Shown here one piece after another: positions 19,987 to 28,890 of a DNA stretch of 64,000 nucleotides. Below the pieces are notes generated by a model. The model ran no database searches, had not been told where the DNA came from, and saw only the letters and a list, made by a program, of their open reading frames with translations. This stretch comes from Streptomyces sp. SID3343 (lineage in GTDB: Bacteria; Actinomycetota; Actinomycetes; Streptomycetales; Streptomycetaceae), in contig NZ_WWJX01001363.1 of NCBI RefSeq assembly GCF_009865215.1, positions 1 through 64,000 on the forward strand, in the 5' to 3' direction. Both the position numbers and the translations under genes were made by a program. Positions within the stretch are counted from its first letter, which is position 1; each line of letters starts with the position of its first letter.

Positions 19987-20613
19987 CGTGGGGACCCTTC
20001 CTTGGCTCTGGCGCGGACGGTCGACGGGCGGCCGGTGAACGGCTGGTCGAACGGGTGCGCAGCGGCGGTCGCTTCCGGTGCGCGACGTGCCCTGCGGCGG
20101 CGGTCGGTACGAGCGGTTCGCCGCCCGGCATCGCCTGGTCGGCTGCCTCCCCGACGACGCGTTCATCGGCAGTGCTCGGTATTCGTGGGCGCCGCCCGCC
20201 CGACCCGTCGTGGCCCCGGGGTTCGCCGCCCACGTCGGCACGTTACCGACCCCGCGTGCGATTTCGGAACCGTTGAGGGAAACGAGCGATGCCGGCGCGT
20301 GAGGGAAGGCCGGGCAACCGCGAGCCGTCTTCGGGGGCTCGGCGGGTCGCCTCGGCGGCGAGGTGCTCCTCCCGGGTCCTGACGCCCGCCGTGTTCTCCC
20401 GGGTGATCCGGTCCCGTCGCGCGCACGCCGGCGTGTACGGCGTCCTCGGCCTTCGCCGCATTCGGTACGCGGCCCCGAACCCATGGCCGGCGGTCACCGG
20501 CGATGCCCGCTTCGGCGGCGTGCGGTCGGCTGTCGGAACGACGCGTTCGGTGCCGCCGTTTCGGGTGGCGGGAACAGGCCCCCGGGTTCGTACGGGACTT
20601 CTAGGCTGGGCCG
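19987..20613. other. Divergent intergenic region
   Basis: These 627 bases separate the aldehyde dehydrogenase from the acyl-CoA-dehydrogenase-like gene. Open frames here have no family resemblance. The right end holds TAGGCT at 20602-20607, six bases before the GTG at 20614, a -10-like element that suggests a leaderless transcript. I see no other structure. Confidence 0.5.
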
Positions 20614-21744
20614 GTGACTACACCGTTTGCGGTTCCCAGGGCAGAACAGCGGTTCGTCGACGCGGCGCGGGATCTGGCCCGGCAGTTCGCGGCGACTGCG
20701 GACGAGCACGATCATCAGGCCACCCTCCCCGTCGCCAACCTGAAGGCGTTGCACGAGGCCGGCCTGGACATGGCGGCGATGCCCCGGGAGCGGGGCGGCT
20801 CCGGGCTGTCGTACCAGGCGCTCGGCGAGATCCTTCGCATCGTCGGCAAGGCGTGCCCGTCGACGGCGTGCGTCTGGACGATGCATCTGGGCGCGGCGCA
20901 GGTGCTGGTCGGCCACGGACCGCCGGTGTATGCCCAGGAGTTGGCGGCGGGCAAACGGTTCGCGAACGCGCTGTCGGAGCCGACCGGCGGAAACCTGTTC
21001 CTGATGCCGCTCCAGCGCGCCGAACCGGTGGACGGCGGATTCGCGTTGGACGGCGCGAAGCGGTTCGTGTCCGGATGCGAGATCGCGGACCACTTCCTGG
21101 TCAACGCGCTGCTCGACGACGGACCGGCGTTCTTCGGGGTGAGCCGGGACGACAGCATCGAGACGGTGTCGATCTGGGACTCGATGGGCCTGCGCGGCAC
21201 CCGCAGCCAGTTGGTGAATTTCCGCAACACCGTGCTGCGTCACGAGAACCGGTGCCGGATCGCCGATCCGACGGCGCCGAACATCATCGCGCTCGGCCTG
21301 CCGTGGCTGTCGATCGGCGTCGCCGAAGCCGCGCTCGACGCGCTGGTAGGGCACGCCCGCAAGCGCGTCGTGCCGAGCACCGGCAGACCGGTGGGCGACA
21401 TGCAATGGGTCCACTTCGACGCCGCGGACGCCCATGTGAAGCTCCTGGCGGCACGCGTCCTCGCGGAACGATCCATGTGGCTCGCCGACCGGAACGCGCC
21501 CGGCGCCCTCGACGCCGCCGTGGAGGCGAAGCTCTACGCCAATCAAGTGGCCAAGGAGATCGCGGAGTTCGGGCTTCGGGTCGGTGGCGGCTCGGGCTTC
21601 CTGCGATCCTCCCCGATCCAACGGCACTTCCGCGACGCCCAGGCCGGCGCGCTGATGGCCTTCTCGGTCGAGGTGTGCCGGGACCTGATCGGCAAGCGCC
21701 TGACCGGCAGTGAACAGTCCCGAAACGGCGACGCCACTTCGTGA
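20614..21744 (+). CDS. Acyl-CoA dehydrogenase-fold flavoprotein
   Basis: The 376-residue protein follows the acyl-CoA dehydrogenase layout: an N-terminal helical domain, a middle beta region (ALSEPTGGNLF; GAKRFVSGCEIADHFLV), and a C-terminal helical domain ending VGGGSGFLRSSPIQRHFRDAQAG. This C-terminal pattern is shared with the DszC/HpaB-like branch and sugar N-oxygenases such as KijD3. It may therefore be a flavin-dependent oxygenase rather than a true dehydrogenase, and I do not see the usual catalytic Glu with certainty. The start is GTG with no ribosome site and a TAGGCT box six bases before it, suggesting leaderless translation. Confidence 0.83.
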   Translation: MTTPFAVPRAEQRFVDAARDLARQFAATADEHDHQATLPVANLKALHEAGLDMAAMPRERGGSGLSYQALGEILRIVGKACPSTACVWTMHLGAAQVLVGHGPPVYAQELAAGKRFANALSEPTGGNLFLMPLQRAEPVDGGFALDGAKRFVSGCEIADHFLVNALLDDGPAFFGVSRDDSIETVSIWDSMGLRGTRSQLVNFRNTVLRHENRCRIADPTAPNIIALGLPWLSIGVAEAALDALVGHARKRVVPSTGRPVGDMQWVHFDAADAHVKLLAARVLAERSMWLADRNAPGALDAAVEAKLYANQVAKEIAEFGLRVGGGSGFLRSSPIQRHFRDAQAGALMAFSVEVCRDLIGKRLTGSEQSRNGDATS

Positions 21745-21881
21745 GGCCCGCCGCGACCCCGGTCGGGGACGATCGGTCGACGCCCTGGCTTCCGGACCGG
21801 TGACGACCGGGAGCACGGCTGCGGTGTCGGTCTGCTGCCGTATTCTCGCCACCGCGTACCGACTTGGGAGGACCAAGAAAA

Positions 21882-23390
21882 TTGACCGGCCTGTCCGCTT
21901 TCCCGCTGCCCTTTCATGCTTCCCGTTCCATATCGTTCGCGACCCCCCGAACGCTGGGTGAGCTTCGGATGATGCAGTGCAGCTCCCACATTCGGGCGAA
22001 GCCGCGGTGGTTCGACAAGATGAACGATGCCGACATCGTCGCCGGATGGACGCGAGAAGCCGTCGCCCAGGGCCTCACCGAAGCGCAGGTTCGATACGTA
22101 ATTGCCGAACTCTCGCATTACGCCGCGCTGCGGGACGCCCGAACCGGCATCGAGGTGTCCGCCGTCGACGGGGTGTGGCAGTCGGACACGCTGATCGACG
22201 ACCGGCTCGGATCCCGGCTGCGCGCGGCGGTTCGGGTCCTGGAGCAGGTCCCCGAGGCCGAACAGGACTGGCATCCCGGATCCGACGGCCAGGTATTGGA
22301 TCTGCTGCACCCCTCGTTGTTCTGCCTGGTGCGAGAGGTGAGCGGTGCGCCCGAGCGGGCTTGGCAAAACCCGACGACCCGTTACTCGCGGTACGAATTC
22401 TCGGAGAGATTCCAGTGGTTGCCCACGGACGTCGACGTCGGTGACGACGGCGATGTCGCGTTCCGTTCGTACGTCAACAATCTCCACCCCGAGACTCATC
22501 GCGAACTGGCGTGCGTCCTGCCGGACGTGTTCGCGCGCTTGCGTCCGCTGCTGGAAAACGTGCTCACCGACCTGCGCCACCCCCGACCCCCGCGGATCCG
22601 GGCCGATCCTTTCGGCTGGTACGACTCGGAGCCGGAATATCCGAACAAAACCTCATACCCTGACGACGAGGTCTACGCAGAAGCCGTCCGTGCGTGGGAA
22701 GGGGCCCAGGACGACTGGTGGGAGAACCGCCGTCCGACCGTCCCGGACGCCCCGGCCTTCACCCCTCCCGCGTTGCCCGACGAATCCGCCCGAGTCGACC
22801 TGCGCGGCCGCCGTCTCCAGGTCATCGTCAAGCTTGCCACCATTCGGCTCACCCCGGACAAGCCCGAGTACCCCGGCGGTTCCTGGCATGTCGAGGGGAT
22901 GCTGAACGAGCGGATCGTGTCGACCGCCATCCACTACTGGGACAGCGAGAACATCACCGAAAGCCGGCTGGCTTTCCGGGCGGCACTCGACGACCCGTCC
23001 TACGAACAAAACGACGACAACGGTTTGCGCGAGGTCTACGGTCTGGAGGACGAGGACGCACTGAACCAGATGCTGGGATCGACATCGACCCCGGCGGGCC
23101 GCTGCCTGGCGTTCCCGAACATCCTGCAACACCGCGTCGGCTCATTCCGCCTTGCGGACCCCACCCGCCCGGGGCATCGAAAAATCCTCGCGTTCTTCCT
23201 GGTCGACCCGTCGGAACAGATCGTCTCGACATCCGATGTACCGCCGCAACAGCCGTGGTTCGACACCTCGACCATGACGCTCGAACAGGCCAGGGAGTAC
23301 CGCGAACAGCTCATGCGGGAACGCAAGTTCTTCGTCGACGAACACAACGAGCAGCTCTACGAACGAGAATTCTCCCTCTGCGAGCACTGA
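21882..23390 (+). CDS. DUF4246-family protein, probable 2-oxoglutarate/Fe(II)-type oxygenase
   Basis: TTG at 21882 is chosen because GGGAGG at 21866-21871 lies ten bases upstream; this gives 502 residues. The sequence matches the DUF4246 family, best known from fungi and some bacteria: an N-terminal TGLSAFPLPFH segment, WFDKMND, and the core YPGGSWHVEGMLNERIVST followed by DSENITESRL. The core has an HxE pair (WHVEG), a later His (ILQHRVGSF) and an Arg-containing strand (GHRKILAFFLVD). This is the facial triad and 2OG-binding arrangement of Fe(II)/2OG oxygenases; the reaction is unknown. Fungal-like relatives make horizontal transfer possible. It may belong to the polyketide cluster flank. 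Confidence 0.85.
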   Translation: MTGLSAFPLPFHASRSISFATPRTLGELRMMQCSSHIRAKPRWFDKMNDADIVAGWTREAVAQGLTEAQVRYVIAELSHYAALRDARTGIEVSAVDGVWQSDTLIDDRLGSRLRAAVRVLEQVPEAEQDWHPGSDGQVLDLLHPSLFCLVREVSGAPERAWQNPTTRYSRYEFSERFQWLPTDVDVGDDGDVAFRSYVNNLHPETHRELACVLPDVFARLRPLLENVLTDLRHPRPPRIRADPFGWYDSEPEYPNKTSYPDDEVYAEAVRAWEGAQDDWWENRRPTVPDAPAFTPPALPDESARVDLRGRRLQVIVKLATIRLTPDKPEYPGGSWHVEGMLNERIVSTAIHYWDSENITESRLAFRAALDDPSYEQNDDNGLREVYGLEDEDALNQMLGSTSTPAGRCLAFPNILQHRVGSFRLADPTRPGHRKILAFFLVDPSEQIVSTSDVPPQQPWFDTSTMTLEQAREYREQLMRERKFFVDEHNEQLYEREFSLCEH

Positions 23391-23595
23391 ACCGTTTCGG
23401 TCCTGAACACGTGCGGATCAGGGGGCGTGGACGGCCTGGACGATGGTGGCGGTGCGGCGGGTGGAGCATCCGGTTCGTTGGAACAGCTCGCCGACCCCGG
23501 GCTGCAGCACGTGTCGTCGGTCCTCTCGATCGGTTGTTTGTTCTGCGGCGTCTTGGCGGGGGCGAACCGAGGGAAGCGGCTGTGATGCTGTCCTC

Positions 23596-24162
23596 ATGAC
23601 GACGGACAAGACCGGTGGGGTTCAGGGGCGGGCGGTTCGCCCGGGAAAGTACGCACGCGTCGAGCGGGAGAGGCGGTTCCTGCTGGCCGAACCGCCGGCA
23701 CTGTCCTCGGTGACGGTCTCCCGCGTGATCACCGACCGGTATCTGGTGGGAACACGTCTGCGGCTGCGTCGCGCCGAACTCCCGGACGGCGAGCGCGAAC
23801 TCAAGCTCACCCAGAAGGTGCCGATCCCTCGTCCCGGCGGTGTCCAAGGGCTGATCACGAATACGTACCTGTCACCGGCCGAGTACGACCTGCTCGCCTC
23901 GCTGCCGGCCTCGACACTGTCCAAGACGCGTTTCAGCGTGCCTCCCCTCGGCGTCGACGTCTTCGACGGGCCCCTGCGAGGGCTGGTTCTCGGCGAGGCC
24001 GAGTTCGCCACCGACGAGGAGGCGCAGTCGTTCGTTCCCCCTCCGGAGTGCGTGGCAGAGGTGACCGACGACATCCGCTTCACCGGCGGGCGCCTGGTCG
24101 AAACCTCGCGCCAAGACGTGCTCGGGTGGCTTACCGAGTACGGGCTCCGATCGACGAGGTGA
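23596..24162 (+). CDS. CYTH-domain protein (adenylate cyclase / thiamine triphosphatase-like fold)
   Basis: The ATG at 23596 gives 188 residues. The N-terminal VERERRFLL is close to the ExExK signature of the CYTH (triphosphate tunnel) family. It is followed by the basic TRLRLRRAE and ELKLTQK strands, and acidic EAEFATDEEA further on, which together line a polyphosphate-binding tunnel. Members hydrolyse tripolyphosphate or thiamine triphosphate or cyclise ATP; the substrate here cannot be assigned. The ribosome site is weak. No partner gene (such as a CHAD domain) is adjacent. Confidence 0.8.
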   Translation: MTTDKTGGVQGRAVRPGKYARVERERRFLLAEPPALSSVTVSRVITDRYLVGTRLRLRRAELPDGERELKLTQKVPIPRPGGVQGLITNTYLSPAEYDLLASLPASTLSKTRFSVPPLGVDVFDGPLRGLVLGEAEFATDEEAQSFVPPPECVAEVTDDIRFTGGRLVETSRQDVLGWLTEYGLRSTR

Positions 24163-24432
24163 TCGAACCGGTGGATCGAGTGTCGCCATGGGAACGGGGC
24201 GACGCATGGCGGAACCCGGGCGACGGAAATCCGGACTGCCGTCGGTCGAGGCAACGCCCGCCGCTTCCGGCACGACATCGCGGCATTCCCCAAGCCCGAG
24301 CGCAGTTGGCAGGACGACTCGGGCAAGGGTGGCGGCACGCTGGTCCCGCTCGGCTTGAGCGGGAGCGAACCCCTGAACGCGGTGACGGGCGTGATTGGCG
24401 CTATCGATCACAGAATCGGCGTTCCGCGGTGA
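24163..24432 (+). pseudogene. Possible gene remnant in frame behind the CYTH gene
   Basis: After the CYTH stop the same frame stays open to a stop at 24430-24432 and reads protein-like sequence (for example FRHDIAAFPKPERSWQDDSG and LSGSEPLNAVTGVIGAID). I find no convincing start codon or ribosome site near its beginning. It overlaps the 3' end of the opposite-strand glycosyltransferase. It may be the C-terminal part of a decayed gene or simply a chance open frame. I do not recognise the family. Confidence 0.25.
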
Positions 24433-26203
24433 ACGGGTCTCGTGGGATGCGCAGTTTCGTTCGTTTCCAGGCGCCCGTCAGGTTGTCGAGGAAGCGACCG
24501 GCGGTGAGCGGCGCGCGCGTGGAGTCCATGAGGCCCTTCAGGTCACCGCACGACAGCGCGTGGCGGGCGGCGGCGAGGTTCTCACGGGTCACCGCGATGG
24601 CGCCGGGCGGTGGGTCGACGATCCGTGGGTCGAGGTCCAGGGCGAGAAGCCACACATCGTCGATCAACTTGCGATGGCCGGGCAGTTTCGCCTCCCACCC
24701 GGGGGTGTACTCCAGATGCGCGCCCAACGTATTCGCCAAACCCCACATCTCGACGATGCGTTGGTCCAAGGGCACGATCTCGCCGGTGACACCGAGATAC
24801 CAGCCGGGGACGGAGACCCTGGTGTCCTGGTAGGCCGGGTTGAGGGGCATCAGCAGGTCGGGGCCGAAGTCGGAGGGGCGCAGGCGCAGGAGGACGGGTG
24901 CGCCGGCCGCGTCGGCGGCGCTCAGACTGTCCTCGAGCCCGGGAAAGGCCGAGGTCCAGTCGCGCGTGTCGTCGGGATTGTGGGCGCCGGTGAGTCCGAT
25001 GTCGTCGTCGCGGACCCGGGTGGTCGAGGACGAAGTGGAGTGGTAGGCGGCCGGGTTCCAGGGCCCGATCACTGCGACGGTCCAGATCCCGATCGTCGCG
25101 GCGACGGGGATCAGCAGGCGGGTGGCGGGCAGCAGCAGGACGGGAAGAAGGGCCAGGTACATCGCCGGAAGTAGCATGCGGGCGTGCATGTAGTCGCCGC
25201 CGACCTTGACGACATATATGGTCATCGCGGTCGCGGCGATCACCGGGGTTGCGGGCAGGATCAGGAGTCGACCGATGGGTCGGCGCCGGGCGAGCGCGAC
25301 GGCGGCGAGCACCAGAAAAGCAGCGGGTACGTACAGCGCGTAGGGAACCCCGAAGTCGCGCAGGTAGCGCAACCCCGGTCCGAGTTCGGTCTGTCCGGCT
25401 TCCTTGGTGAGTGCGGGCATCGGAGTGAGCAAGCCGTAGTAGCCGGCCCGAAACACCTCGTAGGCGAGCGGGAGCGCCGCCAAGGCCGTGAGTTGCGCGG
25501 CCGTCTGCCGCCAAGTGGGACGGTGCAGGATCACCGTGGCGCAGAAGAAGACGGCGGTGACGATGAACAGGTCGGGACGGACCAGGACGCCGAGGCCGTA
25601 GACGAACGCGTGGGCCGTTCGCTCGTGTTGCCGCAAAGCACCCTGTGAGCGTACGAGCAGCCACCAACAGACACTCAGCCAGAACGTGCCCAACCCCGAG
25701 TCCAGACCACCGGAAGCGAAGTCCCAGAACGGTGGCACGGCGCACAGCACGAGCATGCCGGCCGGAGCGGTCCATCGTCCGGTTCGTCGCGACGTGTACA
25801 GGCGGCGGGTGGCGTCGCAGGCGATGAACACCCCGACGGCGGTCAGCAGTACGCCGGTGACGACCGCGATGTACCCCAGGTCACCGGGGAACACCCCGCC
25901 CAGCAGCACCAGGAGCCATTGCCACAGTGTGCTCGTGTTGGCCTCGACTCGTTCGTCGATGTTGAGCACCGGGCCGTTCCCGGCCAGGATCTGCCGCACG
26001 GTCCGCAGAAAGATCGTGCCGTCGTCGGTGAGTGCCCGGTGCCGCCAGGCCATGACCGCCACGGCGAAGGCCGGTAACACGGTCAAAGTGACGTTCCAAC
26101 GAAAGGCTGGGCAGGCTGACGGCGATTTCAAGTCATCGACGGATGATTTCGAGTCTCCGCGTGCAGTGTCATCGGTTTCTGTGGCGGTTGTGGTGCCAGA
26201 CAC
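24401..26203 (-). CDS. GT-C fold integral membrane glycosyltransferase (AftB/ZomB-like)
   Basis: A GTG at 26203 preceded by GGGAAG gives about 600 residues; a TTG at 26230 is an alternative start. A polar N-terminus leads into about nine to ten membrane spans up to residue 410. An early acidic loop (RALTDDGTIFLR) corresponds to the catalytic Asp loop of GT-C enzymes. The segment VGGDYMHARMLLPA is typical of the AftB / ZomB-like family, which uses polyprenyl-phosphate sugars such as decaprenyl-phospho-arabinose. A soluble C-terminal domain follows (about 410-600). It would act at the outer membrane face on a cell-envelope glycan. The acceptor is unknown in an organism without mycolic acids. 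Confidence 0.75.
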   Translation of the reverse strand: MSGTTTATETDDTARGDSKSSVDDLKSPSACPAFRWNVTLTVLPAFAVAVMAWRHRALTDDGTIFLRTVRQILAGNGPVLNIDERVEANTSTLWQWLLVLLGGVFPGDLGYIAVVTGVLLTAVGVFIACDATRRLYTSRRTGRWTAPAGMLVLCAVPPFWDFASGGLDSGLGTFWLSVCWWLLVRSQGALRQHERTAHAFVYGLGVLVRPDLFIVTAVFFCATVILHRPTWRQTAAQLTALAALPLAYEVFRAGYYGLLTPMPALTKEAGQTELGPGLRYLRDFGVPYALYVPAAFLVLAAVALARRRPIGRLLILPATPVIAATAMTIYVVKVGGDYMHARMLLPAMYLALLPVLLLPATRLLIPVAATIGIWTVAVIGPWNPAAYHSTSSSTTRVRDDDIGLTGAHNPDDTRDWTSAFPGLEDSLSAADAAGAPVLLRLRPSDFGPDLLMPLNPAYQDTRVSVPGWYLGVTGEIVPLDQRIVEMWGLANTLGAHLEYTPGWEAKLPGHRKLIDDVWLLALDLDPRIVDPPPGAIAVTRENLAAARHALSCGDLKGLMDSTRAPLTAGRFLDNLTGAWKRTKLRIPRDPFTAERRFCDR

Positions 26204-27031
26204 GAATGCTTCCCATGCTTCGAAATACAATAGGCGTCGACCCGGCCTCGGCTGACTCCGGTCACTCTACGGCCTCATGGGACCACGCAGCGCTGGGGGC
26301 CGAGGACAGACGTGGCCATTCCCGCCGGCTCACGAGCGGGCGAGCGCCTCGTCGGCCTTTCTCGGCTGCTTTTCGCGTTCTGCGAGAACGCCGTTCAACC
26401 GACCCCGATTAGTCTCTCGGTCAAACTTCTTGCCGGTTCTCGATAGGATTTCGGGCGTTGGCGGGATTCAGTTTTCCCTTGCAGGAAATATCGGTTTTTG
26501 ACACCTCCGTCTCTCGCTTGACGCCGCGCCTGGAACCGCGCACCGGGACTCCTCGGGCACATCTGCGCCCCTGCCGCCGCAACGTCGACGAGAAGGCCGA
26601 CGGTCATGGCGGCCGGCGTTCACGTTCGTACACACGCTGCGGCGGCAGCGCCTCCTCGCGTGGTTACGAGAGGTCGAAGGGGGCGGGTGAGTGGCCTTCG
26701 CGGACAGCGCGTGGGGAGGCCGCCGCGCGTGGGTGACGACGAAACCCACCGCGCTGCGGGTCGCGTCGGCCTCGGGGTCGGCCGAGCTACGGTGTGCATA
26801 AGTCGGAAAATCCTAATATGTCGACGTGTCGGTGCGGGCTGCCACGGCATCGCCAGGCAACATGATCACCACCAGTGCTCTCACCGACCCACGAAGCCGC
26901 GTCTTGAATCGGGGCCCTTCGCTCGGATCCGCCTGCCGGGGAATCGCCGGACGAGCGGACCTCGTCGGTGCGCCGGCCTCGCATGGTGAGGGTCGACGTC
27001 CGCACGCCCACATCGCCAAGGAGGTTCATCC
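26204..27031. other. Intergenic region upstream of the 5'-nucleotidase
   Basis: These 828 bases hold no recognisable gene. Two AT-richer patches, around 26420-26510 and 26795-26830 (including TAATAT near 26813), are likely promoter zones for the flanking divergent genes. Confidence 0.5.
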
Positions 27032-28849
27032 GTGCGGCGTCCCTTCCTTCGGACCGTCACTCCGGCCGCGTTCGCCGCGTTCGCGGCGTTCGCCGCGTTG
27101 CTCGTGGCGATGGCTCCGCTGCCCGCGCACGCCGCCGTGACGGCGGATCCCGTATCGGTCCAGCTCCTGGGCATCACCGATTTCCACGGCTACCTCAACC
27201 CTCCCCGTCCCGGCGACGACGGCGTGATCCCCGGTCCGGGCGGTGACCTGGTGACGGTGGGCGGGGCGGCCTACCTGGCGACGCACGTGCAACGACTGCG
27301 GGCGGGCCGGCCGAACTCGCTGCTGTACGCGAGCGGGGACGCCTTCTCCGGTTGGCCGTTCGAGGTCGCGGCGCACGCGAACGAGCCCACCGTCGAGGTG
27401 CTGAACGCCCTGGGTGTGCGTTTCTCGGCATTGGGCAACCACGAACTCGACGTCTCGCCCTCCTTCCTGATCGATCACATGGAAAACGGAGCGTGCTTCG
27501 GGACGATCGGCCGGGACAGCTGTTTCACGGACTCCACGGGCGCGCGTTTTCACGGGGCCGACTTCGACTACCAATCGGGCAACATCGTGTACGCGGACTC
27601 GGGCAAACCTGTCGTCTCCCCGTACCACGTCGAATGGGTGGCCGACGACGCCGGCCGACTCTTCCCGGTCGGGTTCATCGGCATGACCGTCCCCAGCACG
27701 CCGGTGGGTTCCACGTCGTACCAGCCGACCCTGCGCGCGCTGGACATCGTGGAGTCGACGAACAAGTACGCCGCCGAACTCGTCGCCCGCGGTGTCCGGG
27801 CCATCGTCCTCAACATGCACGAAGGCGCCCAACCGCAGAGCGGGGCGGGAGCCCCCTACGACAACTGCGACAATGTGGCCGGCCCCGCCGTCGATATCGC
27901 CAGGCAGGTCTCGTCGGATGTGGACGTCGTGGTCACCGGGCATTGGCACGCTCACTTCAACTGCATGATCGACGATCCCGCCGGTGTGCCCCGGCCGGTC
28001 GTCGAAGCGGGGAACCACGGATCGTTGATCAACGAGATCGACCTGTCGCTGGATCCCGGAACCGGTGAGGTCGTGCGCGAGCGCACCCGCTCGGTCAACC
28101 ATCCCGTCACTCGCGACGTCGTCGCCGATCCGGCGATGCAGCGGATCGTGGACTACTGGAACGCACAGGGCAGTTCCCGATACCTGTCGGAACTGGCCCA
28201 GCAGACGGGGGACTTCCTGCGCACACCGAACGAAGCCGGTGAGAGCACCGCCGCGGACCTCTTCGCCGATGTCCAGTACTGGGAGGCCGACCGCACCCCC
28301 GCGGGCAAGCCCGACCTCGCCCTCGTGGCCGATCCACCGGGCCCCGCCGAGAGCGCGATCGGCGGCGATCTGCTGTACGCGAAGGGCCCTCACCCGCAGG
28401 ACGCCGACGGCCGGATCCTGTTCGGCGAGGCGTGGGACGCCTACGGCTACGGCAATCCGGTACTTGTCGTGACCGTGACCGGCGCTCGCCTGAAGGCGAT
28501 CCTGGAGCAGCAGTGGCGCACCGCAGACGACGGAACCGAGTTCAGAGTGCCGCTCGCCGTCTCCCGCAACGCGTCCTACTCCTACGACCCCACCCGCGCA
28601 TTGGGCAATCGCATCGCAAACGTAGTCGTCGACGGCGCATCGCTCGTCCCCACCCGCTCCTACCGGGTGGCCGCCCTCGCGTACACGGCCCTGGGCAACG
28701 ACGGCTTCTCCTTCGGCGACTTCACGAACGCCGTACGCGGCAACACGGATCGCACGGCCTTCACCGCGTACCTACGCGCCCACCCGGTCCTGTCCCCGGC
28801 TCCGCTGCAACGCGTCCACATCGAGAGCGCGGCACGAACGGGCGCGTAG
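27032..28849 (+). CDS. Secreted 5'-nucleotidase / UshA-type metallophosphoesterase
   Basis: A GTG start with AAGGAGG seven bases upstream gives 605 residues. A Sec signal peptide (about 1-35) ends at AHA and contains four Ala-Ala-Phe-like repeats. The calcineurin-type phosphoesterase domain shows ITDFHG (about 50), ASGDAFSG (about 102), LGNHELD (about 136), NMHEG (about 270) and TGHWHAHFN (about 310), so both metal sites are complete. The C-terminal 5'-nucleotidase substrate domain contains NPVLVVTVTG and the aromatic NDGFSFGDF. It should release phosphate or nucleosides from extracellular nucleotides. Convergent with the repeat lipoprotein, 41 bases away. Confidence 0.93.
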   Translation: MRRPFLRTVTPAAFAAFAAFAALLVAMAPLPAHAAVTADPVSVQLLGITDFHGYLNPPRPGDDGVIPGPGGDLVTVGGAAYLATHVQRLRAGRPNSLLYASGDAFSGWPFEVAAHANEPTVEVLNALGVRFSALGNHELDVSPSFLIDHMENGACFGTIGRDSCFTDSTGARFHGADFDYQSGNIVYADSGKPVVSPYHVEWVADDAGRLFPVGFIGMTVPSTPVGSTSYQPTLRALDIVESTNKYAAELVARGVRAIVLNMHEGAQPQSGAGAPYDNCDNVAGPAVDIARQVSSDVDVVVTGHWHAHFNCMIDDPAGVPRPVVEAGNHGSLINEIDLSLDPGTGEVVRERTRSVNHPVTRDVVADPAMQRIVDYWNAQGSSRYLSELAQQTGDFLRTPNEAGESTAADLFADVQYWEADRTPAGKPDLALVADPPGPAESAIGGDLLYAKGPHPQDADGRILFGEAWDAYGYGNPVLVVTVTGARLKAILEQQWRTADDGTEFRVPLAVSRNASYSYDPTRALGNRIANVVVDGASLVPTRSYRVAALAYTALGNDGFSFGDFTNAVRGNTDRTAFTAYLRAHPVLSPAPLQRVHIESAARTGA

Positions 28850-28890
28850 GAGTTGCTGTCGTGTCATCGGCGCCACGTGTCGGCTGGACG

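Noticed and set aside
27032-27130. Ala-Ala-Phe coding repeats near the nucleotidase start considered as a microsatellite
   Set aside because: They form the hydrophobic core of a normal signal peptide; the short repeat is explained by GC-rich Ala codons.
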